Counted from the first letter of the stretch, positions 9,146 through 19,346 are shown. The stretch is 64,000 bases of DNA from Herbiconiux solani NBRC 106740 (GCF_001571005.1 NZ_BCST01000007.1:248001-312000); one strand, 5' to 3'. A program made the numbers and translations. Notes: generated from the sequence alone by a model not told the origin.

Positions 9146-10830
9146 ACCGCCGCGAGGTCGTCCGGCTCGCGCAGCCGCGGCTCCGCCGGTTCCTCCCGGG
9201 GGTCCTCCTCGGGCTGGTCAGCGCCCTCTGTGCCGTCGGGCTGCTTGCGACGGCCGCCTGGCTGATCACCCGGGCCGCCGAGCAGCCGCCCATCCTCTAC
9301 CTCTCGGCCGCGATGGTGGGGGTGCGTGCCTTCGCGCTCGGCCGGGCGGCCTTCCGCTACCTCGAGCGGCTGACCGGGCACGACGCCGCCTTCGCGACGC
9401 TTCCCGAGCTCCGCGTCGGCGTCTACGAGCGGCTCGTCCCCGTCGCCCCCGACGGACTGGGCGGCAGCCGCCGCGGCGATCTGCTCTCCCGCCTCGTGGC
9501 CGATGTCGACGAGCAGCAGAACGTGCCGCTCCGCGTCGTCCAGCCCCTCGTGGTCTCCGGTCTCACGGCGCTCGCCGTGGTGGTCGTGGTCTCCGTGCTG
9601 CTGCCGGCCGCGGGGCTGATCCTTGGGATCGGTCTCGTGCTGGCCGCGGTGCTGGGCACCGCCCTCAACTCCCGGGTGTCCGGCCGCGCCGAGCGCGAGC
9701 TCGCCGGCCTCCGCGGCGCGTACCAGGCCGAGCTCGCCGACTACCTCGGTTCGCTCGACGTGCTGGTCGCCTACGGTGCCGACGCCGAGGCGCGGGGCCG
9801 CCTCGCGGAAGCCCACCACGCGCTGACCCGCGCATCCGTTCGCCGTTCGCTCGGCAGCGCCCTGACGACCGCGCTCGTCACGCTGATCTCGGGGGGAGTG
9901 ACGCTCGGCATCCTGGCCGTCGGCATCCCGCAGCTGCAGCCGGGGGGAGCCGGGGGTGGCGCGGGCGGCTTCGACGGACCGGTGCTCGCGCTCGTCGCCC
10001 TGGTGCCGATGGCGGTGTTCGAGGTCTTCGCGATGGTGCCGCTGGCGTGGGGCGCCTGGCGTCAGGTGGCGGCGAGCGCCGACCGGATCGCGGCGGTGGT
10101 GCCGGATGTCGTGCCCGCCGAGATCCCCGTCGACGGCCCGGGAGCGGTCAGGCCGGCGCCCGCCCGTGGCGAGGCCGTCCGGCTCCGGGTGCGGGACCTC
10201 AGCGCGCGGTGGCCGGGGGCGTCCGGCGACTCACCCGCCCTCGCGCCCGTGTCCTTCGACCTGGGTCCGGGCGACCGGGTGCTGGTCCGGGGCGCGAGCG
10301 GCGCCGGCAAGACGACGCTCGCGCACGCCCTGGTGCGCTTCCTCGAGCACGGCGGCCGGTACGAGCTGAACGGCGCCGACGTGCGCGAGTACCCTGCCGA
10401 CGCCGTGCGCAGCGTGGTCGGCCTCTGCGAACAGCGGCCCTACCTCTTCGACGACGACATCCGGCAGAACCTGCTCTTCGCGAAGGACACGGCCGACGAC
10501 GCCGAGCTCGAAGCGGTGCTCGACCGCGTGGGCCTCGGCGAATGGATGCGCGAGCGCGGCGGGCTGTCGGCCCGCGTCGGCGAGCGCGGCTCACTTGTCT
10601 CCGGCGGGCAGGCGCAGCGCATCGCGCTGGCCCGGGCGCTCCTCGCGGGCTTCCCGGTGCTCGTGCTGGACGAGCCGACCGCGAACGTGGATCCGGATCG
10701 GGCCGACGCCCTCCTGGCCGACCTGCTCTCGGCCGCGGCGGGGGAGGATCGGGCGGTGCTGCTCATCTCGCACACCCCGGTGCCGGACGAGCTCGTGACC
10801 TCGACCGTGACGCTCGTCGCGGCGCACTGA
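9142..10830 (+). CDS. cydC: Thiol reductant ABC exporter subunit CydC
   Basis: A 562-residue half-transporter. It starts at a GTG overlapping the cydD stop (GTGA); the same frame stays open far upstream, but that part only shadows cydD. Six membrane segments cover about residues 15-310. The ATPase has Walker A GASGAGKTT, signature VSGGQAQR and Walker B VLVLDEPTANVD. A Gly-rich insert (GGAGGGAGG) lies in the membrane domain. It is the last gene of the cyd operon, converging on a PabC-like gene through a tandem-repeat zone. Confidence 0.92.
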   Translation: MNRREVVRLAQPRLRRFLPGVLLGLVSALCAVGLLATAAWLITRAAEQPPILYLSAAMVGVRAFALGRAAFRYLERLTGHDAAFATLPELRVGVYERLVPVAPDGLGGSRRGDLLSRLVADVDEQQNVPLRVVQPLVVSGLTALAVVVVVSVLLPAAGLILGIGLVLAAVLGTALNSRVSGRAERELAGLRGAYQAELADYLGSLDVLVAYGADAEARGRLAEAHHALTRASVRRSLGSALTTALVTLISGGVTLGILAVGIPQLQPGGAGGGAGGFDGPVLALVALVPMAVFEVFAMVPLAWGAWRQVAASADRIAAVVPDVVPAEIPVDGPGAVRPAPARGEAVRLRVRDLSARWPGASGDSPALAPVSFDLGPGDRVLVRGASGAGKTTLAHALVRFLEHGGRYELNGADVREYPADAVRSVVGLCEQRPYLFDDDIRQNLLFAKDTADDAELEAVLDRVGLGEWMRERGGLSARVGERGSLVSGGQAQRIALARALLAGFPVLVLDEPTANVDPDRADALLADLLSAAAGEDRAVLLISHTPVPDELVTSTVTLVAAH

Positions 10831-10864
10831 GCCCGTCCGATCTACTGCGAGTCGCCGCCCGAGT

Positions 10865-10962
10865 GCGCCCGGCTCAGAGCGCCCGGCTCAGAGCGGGCGG
10901 CTCAGAGCGCCCGGCTCCGAGCGCCCGGCTCCGAGCGCCCGGCTCAGAGCGGGCGGCTGAGC
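10865..10962. repeat. 14-bp tandem repeat between cydC and the PabC-like gene
   Basis: About seven copies of gcgcccggctcaga, starting at 10865. Copies 3 and 7 carry gcgggcgg in place of gcgcccgg. The last copies run into the 3' end of the minus-strand gene, whose TGA (10944-10946) is the tca inside the unit. Units of the two types can pair, so it may also act as a bidirectional terminator. Confidence 0.85.
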
Positions 10963-11738
10963 GCGGCGAGCTTCTTGCGCCAGATCGCGGCCCGCTCGGG
11001 TCGGACGAGCACCTCGGGTCCGTCGATCCAGGTGTCGACGGGTGTGATCCCGCGGAGTGCGCTCACGATCCAGACCTCGCAGCCCGCGAGGTCGGCCGGC
11101 CGGGCGCGCTCCTCGACCACCCGAGTCCCGGTCGCCGTCGCGATCAGCCGGATGCTCCGCGCGGTCACACTGGCGACCCGCGCGAGGTCGCCGGCCGGCG
11201 CGACCAGCGTCTCGCCGCGCCACCAGAGGATCGCCGAGCTGGAGCCATCCACGACGCGTCCTTCATCCAGCAGCACGACCTCGTCGGCGCCGTTCTCCTG
11301 GGCGGCGGCGCGCAGATCGATCAGCGTCTCGAGGTCGGGGCCCTTGATCCGGGGCACCCGGCGGGGATCGGGACCGCGGTGGGTGCTCAGCACGGCCGTG
11401 TCGCGCATCCGCGGTGCCACCCGCACGCGGAGCCGCAGCTCCAGCCCGCCGCCGGGGAACCGCGCGAGCTCGAGGCGGGGGAACAGGGCCGCCTCGCGGA
11501 ACGACCGCAGGCGGCCGATCGAGGCGCCCCAGAACGCCTCCGGGTCGAGGGCGTCCGCCCGCGGCATCCGCTCGGCGATGCTCTCGAGGAAGCGGTCGCG
11601 GTGGGCGTCGAGCGCGCGGGCGCGGCCGGCGGGGGAGACGAACCAGGAGTCGGCGACCTCGAGGGCCTCGTGCGGGATCAGGTCGCGCTCGACGAGGGCG
11701 CCACCGGTCCAGGTGAAGGTCGCGGGGGCGTCGGCCAT
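10944..11738 (-). CDS. PabC-like class IV aminotransferase / aminodeoxychorismate lyase
   Basis: 264 residues of the fold-type IV PLP family (PabC, IlvE, D-amino-acid transaminase). The PLP lysine is likely the K of RIKGPDLETLIDLRAA, followed by the family pattern ADEVVLLDEGRVVDGSSSAILWW. PabC converts aminodeoxychorismate to 4-aminobenzoate for folate; specificity within the family cannot be fixed from sequence alone. The ATG at 11738 has gaggaagggg upstream; the open frame continues 68 codons further but without family similarity. The stop codon lies within a tandem repeat. Divergent from leuS. Confidence 0.75.
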   Translation of the reverse strand: MADAPATFTWTGGALVERDLIPHEALEVADSWFVSPAGRARALDAHRDRFLESIAERMPRADALDPEAFWGASIGRLRSFREAALFPRLELARFPGGGLELRLRVRVAPRMRDTAVLSTHRGPDPRRVPRIKGPDLETLIDLRAAAQENGADEVVLLDEGRVVDGSSSAILWWRGETLVAPAGDLARVASVTARSIRLIATATGTRVVEERARPADLAGCEVWIVSALRGITPVDTWIDGPEVLVRPERAAIWRKKLAALSRPL

Positions 11739-11803
11739 CCGGAACCCCTTCCTCGTCGCCTCGGGTCCACGGTAGTACAGCCCGGGAACACCCCGGGGTT
11801 TAG

Positions 11804-11809
11804 TACTGT
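11804..11809 (+). promoter_or_regulatory. -10 box of leuS, leaderless geometry
   Basis: TACTGT ends 6 nt before the GTG at 11816. Just upstream, cccggg-aacac-cccggg and flanking agtac/gtact form an inverted repeat in the short space shared with the divergent PabC-like gene. Confidence 0.5.
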
Positions 11810-11815
11810 TGATCA

Positions 11816-14494
11816 GTGGTGCGCCTTGCGCGCCCCCTTCCGAGCGACCCACTCCTTCCCGAAACGCTGAGCCGTGGATCGCCTGTGCACGCAACGAATG
11901 AGAGTCACGTGGCCACCGAGAACACATCCCCTGCCTCCGCAACGCCGGGCGAGGACGGCGCCGAGCGCTACGACTTCCGCGCCCTCCAGGAGAAGTGGCA
12001 GCCGGTCTGGGAGGAGCTGAAGCCCTTCCGCACCGACCTCGACGGCGACAAGCGCCCCCGCAAGTACGTGCTGGACATGTTCCCGTACCCCTCGGGAGAC
12101 CTGCACATGGGCCACGCCGAGGCCTACGCGCTCGGCGACGTCGTCGCGCGCTACTGGCGGCAGCAGGGCTTCAACGTGCTGCACCCGATCGGCTGGGACT
12201 CGTTCGGCCTGCCCGCCGAGAACGCGGCGATCAAGCGCGGTCTCGACCCGCGGCAGTGGACCTACGACAACATCGAGCAGCAGGAGTCGAGCTTCAAGAA
12301 GTACGCCGGCTCGTTCGACTGGGACCGCGTGCTGCACACCTCCGACCCCGAGTACTACAAGTGGAACCAGTGGCTGTTCCTGAAGATGTACGAGAAGGGC
12401 CTGGCGTACCGCAAGGCCAGCTGGGTCAACTGGGACCCGGTGGACCAGACCGTGCTCGCGAACGAGCAGGTGCTGCCCGACGGCACCTCCGAGCGCTCGG
12501 GCGCCGTGGTGGTCAAGAAGAAGCTGACGCAGTGGTACTTCCGCATCACCGACTACGCCGACCGTCTGCTGGATGACCTCAAGCAGCTCGAGGGTACCTG
12601 GCCGGCCAAGGTGATCGCGATGCAGCGCAATTGGATCGGCCGCTCGATCGGCGCCGACGTCGATTTCGCCATCGAGGGCCGTGACGAGCCGGTGACGGTG
12701 TTCACCACGCGTCCCGACACGCTCTACGGCGCGACCTTCATGGTCGTCGCGCCCGATTCCGACCTGGCCATCGAGCTCGCGGCGGGCTCCCCGTCGGAGG
12801 AGGTGCGGACGCGCTTCTCGACCTACCTGGCCGACGTGCAGAAGTCGTCCGAGACCGAGCGCCAGGCGACCGACCGGCCGAAGACCGGGATCTTCCTCGA
12901 GCGCTACGCGATCAACCCGGTCAACGGCGAGCGTCTGCCGATCTGGGCCGCCGACTACGTGCTGGCCGACTACGGTCACGGCGCGGTCATGGCCGTGCCC
13001 GCGCACGACCAGCGCGACCTCGACTTCGCGCGCGCCTTCGGCCTGCCGATCAAGGTGGTCGTCGACACGCTCGCCCCCGTCACCGGGGCCATCCCGGTCA
13101 TCGACCTCGACGACCTGCCCGAGATCCCGGATCTCGACCCGGCGACCACCGGCATCGCGCTGGCGGGCGAGGGACGCCTGATCAACTCGGGGCCGCTGGA
13201 CGGGCTGAGCAAGTCGAACGCGATCCGCAAGATCATCGAGACGCTCGAGGCCGCCGGAACCGGTCGGCCCGCGAAGAACTACCGCCTGCGCGACTGGCTG
13301 ATCTCGCGGCAGCGCTACTGGGGCACGCCCATCCCGATCATCCACGGCGCCGACGGCCAGGAGTACCCGGTGCCGGAGGACCAGCTGCCCGTGCTGTTGC
13401 CGCCGACCGAGGGCCTGAACCTCACCCCCAAGGGCACCTCGCCGCTCGGTGCGGCCTCGGACTGGGTGAACGTGCCGAACCCGGTCGACGGCTCGCCGGC
13501 CCTCCGCGACGCCGACACGATGGACACCTTCGTCGACAGCTCCTGGTACTTCCTGCGCTTCCTGTCGCCCAACGACGACACCAAGGCCTTCGACCCGCGC
13601 GAGGTCGACAAGTGGGCGCCGGTCGACCAGTACGTCGGTGGTGTCACGCACGCGATCCTGCACCTGCTGTACGCCCGCTTCATCACGAAGGTGCTGTTCG
13701 ACCTGGGCTACGTCAGCTTCACCGAGCCGTTCAGCGCGCTGCTGAACCAGGGCATGGTGCTGATGGACGGCTCGGCGATGTCGAAGTCCAAGGGCAACCT
13801 GGTGCGGCTCTCGGACCAGCTCGACGAGCACGGTGTGGATGCGGTGCGCCTCACGATGGCGTTCGCCGGACCGCCGGAGGACGACATCGACTGGTCGGAC
13901 GTGTCGCCGGCCGGTTCGGCGAAGTTCCTGGCCCGCGCCTGGCGCCTGGTCGGCGACGTCACCTCGGAGCCGTCGGTCAACTGGCGCGACGGCGACCGGG
14001 CGCTGCGCCGGGTCACCCACCGCTTCCTGGCCGAGGCGCCCGGGCTGATCGAGGCCTTCAAGTTCAACGTCGTCGTGGCGCGCCTGATGGAGCTCGTGAA
14101 CGCGGCCCGTAAGGCCATCGACTCGGGCCCCGGCGGCGGCGACCCGGCCGTCCGCGAGGCGGTCGAGACGATCGCGCTCGGCCTGTCGCTGTTCGCGCCG
14201 TACACGGCCGAGGACATGTGGGCGCGGCTCGGCTACGAGCCCTCGATCGCCAACTACGGCTGGCGCGGGGCCGACCCGTCGCTCCTGACGGAGGAGACCG
14301 TCACGGCGGTCGTGCAGGTCGACGGCAAGGTGCGCGACCGCATCGAGGTCTCGCCGAAGATCGACGGCGCCGCTCTCGAGGAGGCCGCGCGTGCGCTGCC
14401 CTCGGTGGTGCGCTCGATCGCGTCGCGCGAGATCGTGACGGTCGTGGCGCGTGCGCCGCGGCTGATCAACTTCGTCACAAAGCCGGCTTCGTAG
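11816..14494 (+). CDS. leuS: Leucyl-tRNA synthetase
   Basis: An 892-residue class Ia synthetase charging tRNA-Leu. It shows the HIGH-box variant in [15 protein letters not shown], the KMSKS motif in AMSKSKGN, and an editing domain between them (CP1; [17 protein letters not shown]). The first 45 residues before [10 protein letters not shown] are not conserved-looking. The GTG at 11816 fits a leaderless transcript (6 nt after TACTGT). A downstream GTG at 11909 would remove 31 residues but has only a weak ribosome-binding site. Confidence 0.96.
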   Translation: MVRLARPLPSDPLLPETLSRGSPVHATNESHVATENTSPASATPGEDGAERYDFRALQEKWQPVWEELKPFRTDLDGDKRPRKYVLDMFPYPSGDLHMGHAEAYALGDVVARYWRQQGFNVLHPIGWDSFGLPAENAAIKRGLDPRQWTYDNIEQQESSFKKYAGSFDWDRVLHTSDPEYYKWNQWLFLKMYEKGLAYRKASWVNWDPVDQTVLANEQVLPDGTSERSGAVVVKKKLTQWYFRITDYADRLLDDLKQLEGTWPAKVIAMQRNWIGRSIGADVDFAIEGRDEPVTVFTTRPDTLYGATFMVVAPDSDLAIELAAGSPSEEVRTRFSTYLADVQKSSETERQATDRPKTGIFLERYAINPVNGERLPIWAADYVLADYGHGAVMAVPAHDQRDLDFARAFGLPIKVVVDTLAPVTGAIPVIDLDDLPEIPDLDPATTGIALAGEGRLINSGPLDGLSKSNAIRKIIETLEAAGTGRPAKNYRLRDWLISRQRYWGTPIPIIHGADGQEYPVPEDQLPVLLPPTEGLNLTPKGTSPLGAASDWVNVPNPVDGSPALRDADTMDTFVDSSWYFLRFLSPNDDTKAFDPREVDKWAPVDQYVGGVTHAILHLLYARFITKVLFDLGYVSFTEPFSALLNQGMVLMDGSAMSKSKGNLVRLSDQLDEHGVDAVRLTMAFAGPPEDDIDWSDVSPAGSAKFLARAWRLVGDVTSEPSVNWRDGDRALRRVTHRFLAEAPGLIEAFKFNVVVARLMELVNAARKAIDSGPGGGDPAVREAVETIALGLSLFAPYTAEDMWARLGYEPSIANYGWRGADPSLLTEETVTAVVQVDGKVRDRIEVSPKIDGAALEEAARALPSVVRSIASREIVTVVARAPRLINFVTKPAS

Positions 14495-14502
14495 CGGGTT
14501 CT

Positions 14503-14522
14503 CCACAGATTGCGGTCTGTGG
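14503..14522 (+). terminator. Small hairpin after leuS
   Basis: A 7-bp stem, ccacaga / tctgtgg with a 6-nt loop, 8 nt after the leuS stop. Weak; it could be a terminator or chance. Confidence 0.3.
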
Positions 14523-14545
14523 GGTGGTGGTGGGTGTGCGGTCTT

Positions 14546-14551
14546 TAGCGT
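14546..14551 (+). promoter_or_regulatory. -10 box of comEA, leaderless geometry
   Basis: TAGCGT ends 6 nt before the ATG at 14558, and no ribosome-binding site lies between them. Confidence 0.5.
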
Positions 14552-14557
14552 GGGCGC

Positions 14558-15490
14558 ATGGATCGGTTGGTGCGCGGTGCGGGGGTGGGTGGCGGTGGCG
14601 AGCCGCCTGCGCCGCCTTCGTCTGCTGCGCTGCCTCGCGCCGACGGTGAGCCTGAGCTGGGCTCAGAGCGCGACCCGGAGGGCGTAGCGGTCCCCACTCC
14701 ACCTCCCGTTCCCCGTCCCGCGGAGCCCTCGGTGCGGGTGCGCGTGGGGATCGGCGCGGCCGTGGTGCTGGTCGTTGTAGCGCTGGTGTGCTCGGTGCTC
14801 GTGACTGCGCTGTCGCCCGTGGGTGCGACGACGGTGTTCGGCGGGCCTCCTTCTGGCGCGCCGGGAACTTCTTCTTCGACTCCCACCTCTGGTGCTGCCG
14901 CGGAGACGACCCCTCGGGCGTCTGATTCGGCTCCGTCGTCCGACGCGGAAGCGGGCGGAGCCGGCGCGGGTGGGGCGGGTGCGGGTGGCACGTCCGCGAC
15001 CATCCTCGTGCACGTCCTCGGCGCGGTCGCGTCGCCCGGCGTATACGAGCTGCCGGAGGCGTCCCGTGTGATCGACGCCGTCGCGGCGGCGGGCGGTCTC
15101 GCCGAGGCGGCCGATCAGGCGTCGGTGAACCTCGCGCGGGTGCTGGTCGACGGGGAGCAGCTGCGCATCCTGGCGGTGGGCGAGGTGCCGCCGCCCATCG
15201 TCGGGGCCGGCTCAGGTGCCGGTACCGGCGGCTCCGGGTCGGCGTCCGTCGGCGGTACGTCGGGCTCGGCGGGTGGCGCGGGGTCGGCAGGCGCGGCCGC
15301 CGTCGTCAACCTGAACGCGGCGACCGAGCTCGACCTCGACGGTCTGCCGCGTATCGGCCCGGCGATGGCCGCGCGCATCATCGCCTGGCGCGCCGACAAC
15401 GGCCCCTTCACCTCCGTCGACGACCTCCTCCAGATCCCCGGCATCGGCGACAAGACCCTCGAGTCCCTCCGCCCCCTGGTCACGGTCTGA
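14558..15490 (+). CDS. comEA: ComEA-like DNA-binding competence protein
   Basis: 310 residues: a Gly/Pro-rich cytoplasmic start, one membrane helix at about 63-85, a Ser/Gly/Ala-rich linker, an SLBB domain at about 148-205 (TILVHVLGAVASPGVYELPEASRVIDAV), a second Gly-rich linker, and a C-terminal helix-hairpin-helix pair at about 246-310 (VNLNAATELDLDGLPRIGP...IPGIGDKTLESLRPLV). The family binds double-stranded DNA outside the membrane and passes it to ComEC, the next gene. Natural competence is not proven by these genes alone; no type IV pilus genes are in the window. Confidence 0.9.
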   Translation: MDRLVRGAGVGGGGEPPAPPSSAALPRADGEPELGSERDPEGVAVPTPPPVPRPAEPSVRVRVGIGAAVVLVVVALVCSVLVTALSPVGATTVFGGPPSGAPGTSSSTPTSGAAAETTPRASDSAPSSDAEAGGAGAGGAGAGGTSATILVHVLGAVASPGVYELPEASRVIDAVAAAGGLAEAADQASVNLARVLVDGEQLRILAVGEVPPPIVGAGSGAGTGGSGSASVGGTSGSAGGAGSAGAAAVVNLNAATELDLDGLPRIGPAMAARIIAWRADNGPFTSVDDLLQIPGIGDKTLESLRPLVTV

Positions 15491-15583
15491 CCCCCGCCAT
15501 GCCGCCGCCTTCCCACGCCGTACGCCAAGTCAGATCGGGCATTTCGCCACATTGGGTCTCCACTTCGACCGTGACGGTGCGCG

Positions 15584-18067
15584 ATGGGGACTGACCTGCG
15601 GCTGGGGCTGCCGGCGGTCGCGGCGTGGGCGGTGGGGTACGTGCTCACGGGTGCGCCACCCGCCGCCGGATGGACCGCGGCGGCGGCATGGGTGACCGCG
15701 GCCGCCATCCTCCTCGCCCTGCTCCGGTCGCGCAGATCCCCACGGATGCTGCCGACGGTGGGGCTCGCGGTCGCCGCCGTCGCCCTGGTGAGCACAGCGT
15801 GCTTCGGGATGGGTCATCTCCGGCATCCACCGGGACTGGCGGCCGATGGACCGCGATCGGGGACGGCCGAGATCGTGATCACCGGGACGCCCTCAGAGGC
15901 ATCCACCGACTTCTTCGCGTCGTCGGACCAGGCCCCGCTGGCCTCGCCGTCGCCATCGCTCGCGGACGCGGACGCTGGCGCGAAGGCGGGCGCGGGCGCG
16001 GGCGCGAGTGCGGCGGTGGGCCACAGTGCCGTCGCGGCCGTGCACGCGGCCATGGGCCCCCGTGACGCTACGGGCGCGGGCGAGGAAACCCGGGCAGGGC
16101 CTCAGCGGGTGAAGGTGGCGGGGGAGCTCGTGCGGTTCAGCGCGAGCCGTGCCATGACGACCGCTCGCGCGCCCGTGCTCGTCTTCGCCACGGTCGACGA
16201 TCCCGCGGCCCTCCGCATCGGCGCCACCCTCACCCTCACCGGATCCCTCCTCGCCAAACCGCCCGGCGAGTCCGTCGAGTTCCTCTTCTTCGGTCGGGGC
16301 CACGCCGAGGTCACGTCCGGCGCCCCGTGGTACGTCGCCTGGGCCGGCGAGGTGCGATCGGCCTTCCGCGCGGCAGCCGCACCCCTCCCGGGCGACGGAG
16401 CCCAGCTGCTCACCGGCCTCGCGATCGGCGACGACTCCCAGGTCACCGACGACCTCAAAGACGCCATGATCGTCAGCGGACTCACCCACCTCACCGCGGT
16501 CTCGGGCGCGAACTGCGCGGTGATCGTGGCCTGCGTCATGCTCGTCGGAGGCGCACTGGGCCTCGGCCGGCGCGCCCGTGTGATCGTCTCCATCGGGGTG
16601 CTCGCGCTCTTCGTCACAGTCGTGACTCCCGAGCCGAGCGTGCTGCGGGCCGCGACGATGGCGGTGATCGTGCTCGTCGCCCTGGCCCTCGGCCGGCCCG
16701 CCGCCGGCATCCCGCCGCTGTGCCTCTCGATCGTCGTGCTCCTGGCCCTCGACCCCTGGCTCGCCCGCAGTGCCGGCTTCGCCCTCTCCGTGCTCGCGAC
16801 CGGCGGGCTCCTCCTGCTCACCCGGCCGCTCGCCTCGGTCGCCGAACGCGTCCTCCCGCGCTGGCTCGCCCTCGCGGTCGCCGTCCCGGTGGCCGCGCAG
16901 CTCGCGTGCCAGCCGGTCCTCTTCCTCCTCGCGCCCCAGCTCACCCCGTACACGGTCCCGGCCAACCTGCTGGCCGAGCCGGCGGCGGCCCTGGTGAGCA
17001 TCCTCGGGCTGGTCGTGTGCCTGCTCGCCATCCCGCTGCCCGGGCTGGCGGCGGCGCTCATCTGGCTGCCCTGGGCGCCCTCCTCGTGGATCGGCGCCGT
17101 CGCCCGCTTCTTCGCCGCCGCCCCTGGCGCAGCGGTGCCGCTTCCCGACGGAACACTCGCAGCCGCGGCCGCCGTGGTGCTCACCGCGCTGGCCTTGCTC
17201 GCGCTGCTCGGGCGTCACGCGCATCCACTGCTCTCCCGTGCATCCGGTGCCGTGGCGCTCGTCAGCGCGCTGCTCCTCGCGGCGGCGACCGGTGGCGGGC
17301 TGATTGCTCAGGCGCGCGCCGTGCCGCCCGACTGGCAGCTCGCCGCCTGCGACATCGGCCAGGGCGACGCGGTGCTCGTGCGGAGCCGCGGCGTCACCGC
17401 CCTCGTCGACGTCGGTCCCGATCCGGAACCCCTCGCCGCCTGCCTCGACCAGCTCGCGATCCCGACGATCGACCTCCTCGTGCTCACCCACTACGACCGC
17501 GACCACGTGGGTGGCCTCGACGCCGTCTTCGGGCGGGTCGACCGCGCCCTGGTGGGCCCGCCGGACGGCCCGGCCGACGAGCGGATGCTCACCCGCCTCC
17601 GCGACGGCGGGGCCGACATCGTGCCCGCGGCGCGCGGCCAGTCGGGCCAGCTCGGCGACTACCGCTGGGACGTGCTCTGGCCGCGCCCGTCGACACCGCT
17701 CCGGGGCAACGACGCCAGCGTGACGCTGCTGTTCAGCGGCCCGCTCCGGATGCTCTTCCTCGGCGACCTGGGGGAGCAGGCCCAGCAGGCCGTGCGCGCC
17801 GCGAACCGCCTCGGCCGGGTCGACGTGGTCAAGGTCGCGCACCACGGGAGTGCCGACCAGAGCGAGCAGCTCTACCTCGACGTGCACGCGGTGGTCGGCA
17901 TCATCTCGGTCGGAGCCGGCAACACCTACGGCCACCCGACCGAGCGCCTCCTCGGCATCCTGGGCCGAGCAGGCACTCGCCCGTTCCGAACCGACCTCGG
18001 CGGCCTCACCACCGTCTCCGGAACAGCCGCCCACCTCACCCTCTGGTCCTCCCGAGCCCCGCCCTGA
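15584..18067 (+). CDS. comEC: ComEC/Rec2-like DNA-uptake channel
   Basis: 827 residues. The N-terminal half is hydrophobic with a DUF4131-like soluble insert (containing an Ala/Gly-rich stretch). The competence domain follows (LTGLAIGDDSQVTDDLKDAMIVSGLTHLTAVSGAN, about 275-310, the usual ComEC hallmark). A C-terminal metallo-beta-lactamase fold has ACDIGQGDAVLVR, LTHYDRDHVGGLDAVF and KVAHHGSADQS, the proposed nuclease that degrades one DNA strand. It imports single-stranded DNA across the membrane. It lies 93 bp after comEA; the gap holds nothing recognisable. Confidence 0.92.
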   Translation: MGTDLRLGLPAVAAWAVGYVLTGAPPAAGWTAAAAWVTAAAILLALLRSRRSPRMLPTVGLAVAAVALVSTACFGMGHLRHPPGLAADGPRSGTAEIVITGTPSEASTDFFASSDQAPLASPSPSLADADAGAKAGAGAGASAAVGHSAVAAVHAAMGPRDATGAGEETRAGPQRVKVAGELVRFSASRAMTTARAPVLVFATVDDPAALRIGATLTLTGSLLAKPPGESVEFLFFGRGHAEVTSGAPWYVAWAGEVRSAFRAAAAPLPGDGAQLLTGLAIGDDSQVTDDLKDAMIVSGLTHLTAVSGANCAVIVACVMLVGGALGLGRRARVIVSIGVLALFVTVVTPEPSVLRAATMAVIVLVALALGRPAAGIPPLCLSIVVLLALDPWLARSAGFALSVLATGGLLLLTRPLASVAERVLPRWLALAVAVPVAAQLACQPVLFLLAPQLTPYTVPANLLAEPAAALVSILGLVVCLLAIPLPGLAAALIWLPWAPSSWIGAVARFFAAAPGAAVPLPDGTLAAAAAVVLTALALLALLGRHAHPLLSRASGAVALVSALLLAAATGGGLIAQARAVPPDWQLAACDIGQGDAVLVRSRGVTALVDVGPDPEPLAACLDQLAIPTIDLLVLTHYDRDHVGGLDAVFGRVDRALVGPPDGPADERMLTRLRDGGADIVPAARGQSGQLGDYRWDVLWPRPSTPLRGNDASVTLLFSGPLRMLFLGDLGEQAQQAVRAANRLGRVDVVKVAHHGSADQSEQLYLDVHAVVGIISVGAGNTYGHPTERLLGILGRAGTRPFRTDLGGLTTVSGTAAHLTLWSSRAPP

Positions 18068-18183
18068 CCCGCCAAGGAATGGCGCGGGGACGGGCACCGC
18101 CCAGCATCCCCAGCAGGGGAGCGAGACGTTGCCACCGTGCCCGCGGGCGGCGGCTCCGGGAGGGCGATGACGGGGGTGGACGA

Positions 18184-18208
18184 TAGACTCGTGGGCGGCT
18201 GAGGAGGT
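18184..18208 (+). promoter_or_regulatory. -10 box and ribosome-binding site of holA
   Basis: TAGACT at 18184-18189 and a strong gaggaggt at 18201-18208, 3 nt before the GTG at 18212. This is a short-leader promoter, in contrast to the leaderless ones nearby. Confidence 0.5.
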
Positions 18209-18211
18209 GCC

Positions 18212-19246
18212 GTGGCGGTTGCACGTGGAGGCAGGGCGGCGGCGAAGCCGAGCGCCAAGGTCGCCATCCCCCAGCTGGGGTGGAACGAGGTGCGCCCGGC
18301 CCCGGTCGTGCTCGTCACCGGCCCGGAGACCTTCCTCGCCGAGCGGGCGATCCGTCAGCTCCGCGACCTCCTGAAGGCCGAGGATCCGAGTCTCGAGATC
18401 ACCGACATCGAGGCCTCCTCCTACGCGCCGGGCGAGCTGCTCTCGCTCGCCAGCCCCTCCCTCTTCGGCGAGCCCCGGCTCATCCGGGTCAGCGGCGTCG
18501 AGAAGTGCACCGATGCGTTCATCGAGGATGCGATCTCCTACCTCGCCTACCCGGCCGACGACGTCTACGTCGTGATGCGGCACGGCGGCGGGGTGCGCGG
18601 CAAGAAGCTGCTCGACGCGATCCGCGCGGCCGCCGGCGTGGCCATCGAGATCGTCTGCGCCGAACTGAAACGGGATGCCGACAAGTACGACTTCGCCTCG
18701 GCCGAGTTCCGGGCCTCCGGCAAGCGGGTCTCGCCCGGGGCGATCCGCGCGCTCGTCTCGGCGTTCTCCGACGATCTCGCCGAGCTCTCGGCCGCGGTCG
18801 CCCAGCTCGTGTCCGACTCGAGCGAGGAGATCACCGAGGTCACCGTCGAGCGCTACTACGCCGGCCGGGTCGAGACCAACGCCTTCGCGGTCGCCGACTC
18901 GGCGATCGCGGGCAACTACGGCGACTCGCTCGGGCTGCTCCGGCACGCGCTCGCGTCCGGCGCCGACCCGGTGCCGATCGTCGCCGCCTTCGCGATGAAG
19001 CTCCGCACGATGGCCAAGGTGATGGGAACCCGCGGCGCCTCCGGCCAGCTCGCCGGCCAGCTCGGCATGGCGCCGTGGCAGGTCGACCGTGCGCGACGCG
19101 ACCTCTCGGGGTGGACCGGGGAGGGGCTCGGCCGCAGCATCCAGATCCTCGCCGAGACCGACGAGAGCGTGAAGGGCGCCGGCCGCGACCCCGTCTACGC
19201 CCTCGAGCGCATGATCGGCGTCATCTCCTCCCGCGGCACCCTCTGA
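18212..19246 (+). CDS. holA: DNA polymerase III subunit delta
   Basis: 344 residues of the HolA family, the wrench subunit that opens the beta clamp within the clamp loader. The N-terminal RecA-like fold starts at LVTGPETFLAERAIRQLRDLL (note that, as usual for delta, there is no true Walker A lysine), and the C-terminal collar domain has MAPWQVDRARRDLSGW. It follows comEC, a common neighbour. The GTG start is set by the strong gaggaggt. Confidence 0.93.
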   Translation: MAVARGGRAAAKPSAKVAIPQLGWNEVRPAPVVLVTGPETFLAERAIRQLRDLLKAEDPSLEITDIEASSYAPGELLSLASPSLFGEPRLIRVSGVEKCTDAFIEDAISYLAYPADDVYVVMRHGGGVRGKKLLDAIRAAAGVAIEIVCAELKRDADKYDFASAEFRASGKRVSPGAIRALVSAFSDDLAELSAAVAQLVSDSSEEITEVTVERYYAGRVETNAFAVADSAIAGNYGDSLGLLRHALASGADPVPIVAAFAMKLRTMAKVMGTRGASGQLAGQLGMAPWQVDRARRDLSGWTGEGLGRSIQILAETDESVKGAGRDPVYALERMIGVISSRGTL

Positions 19247-19275
19247 CCGACTCCACGGGCCTGACGCGGGTCCCG

Positions 19276-19319
19276 GGTACGAAGAAGGGCCCCGCCGGAG
19301 CGGGGCCCTTCTTCGTACC
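19276..19319. terminator. Bidirectional terminator between holA and rpsT
   Basis: A perfect 19-bp stem with a 6-nt loop: ggtacgaagaagggccccg (19276-19294) and its complement at 19301-19319. It lies between convergent genes and carries no separate T-tract. Confidence 0.85.
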
Positions 19320-19346
19320 GAGCGGCGCAGTGCGCCGCCCAAGCGC

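Noticed and set aside
10865-10962. Possible CRISPR
   Set aside because: Units are contiguous 14-mers without spacers.
11813-14506. An 897-codon minus-strand open frame opposite leuS
   Set aside because: Same high-GC shadow effect; leuS motifs are on the plus strand.
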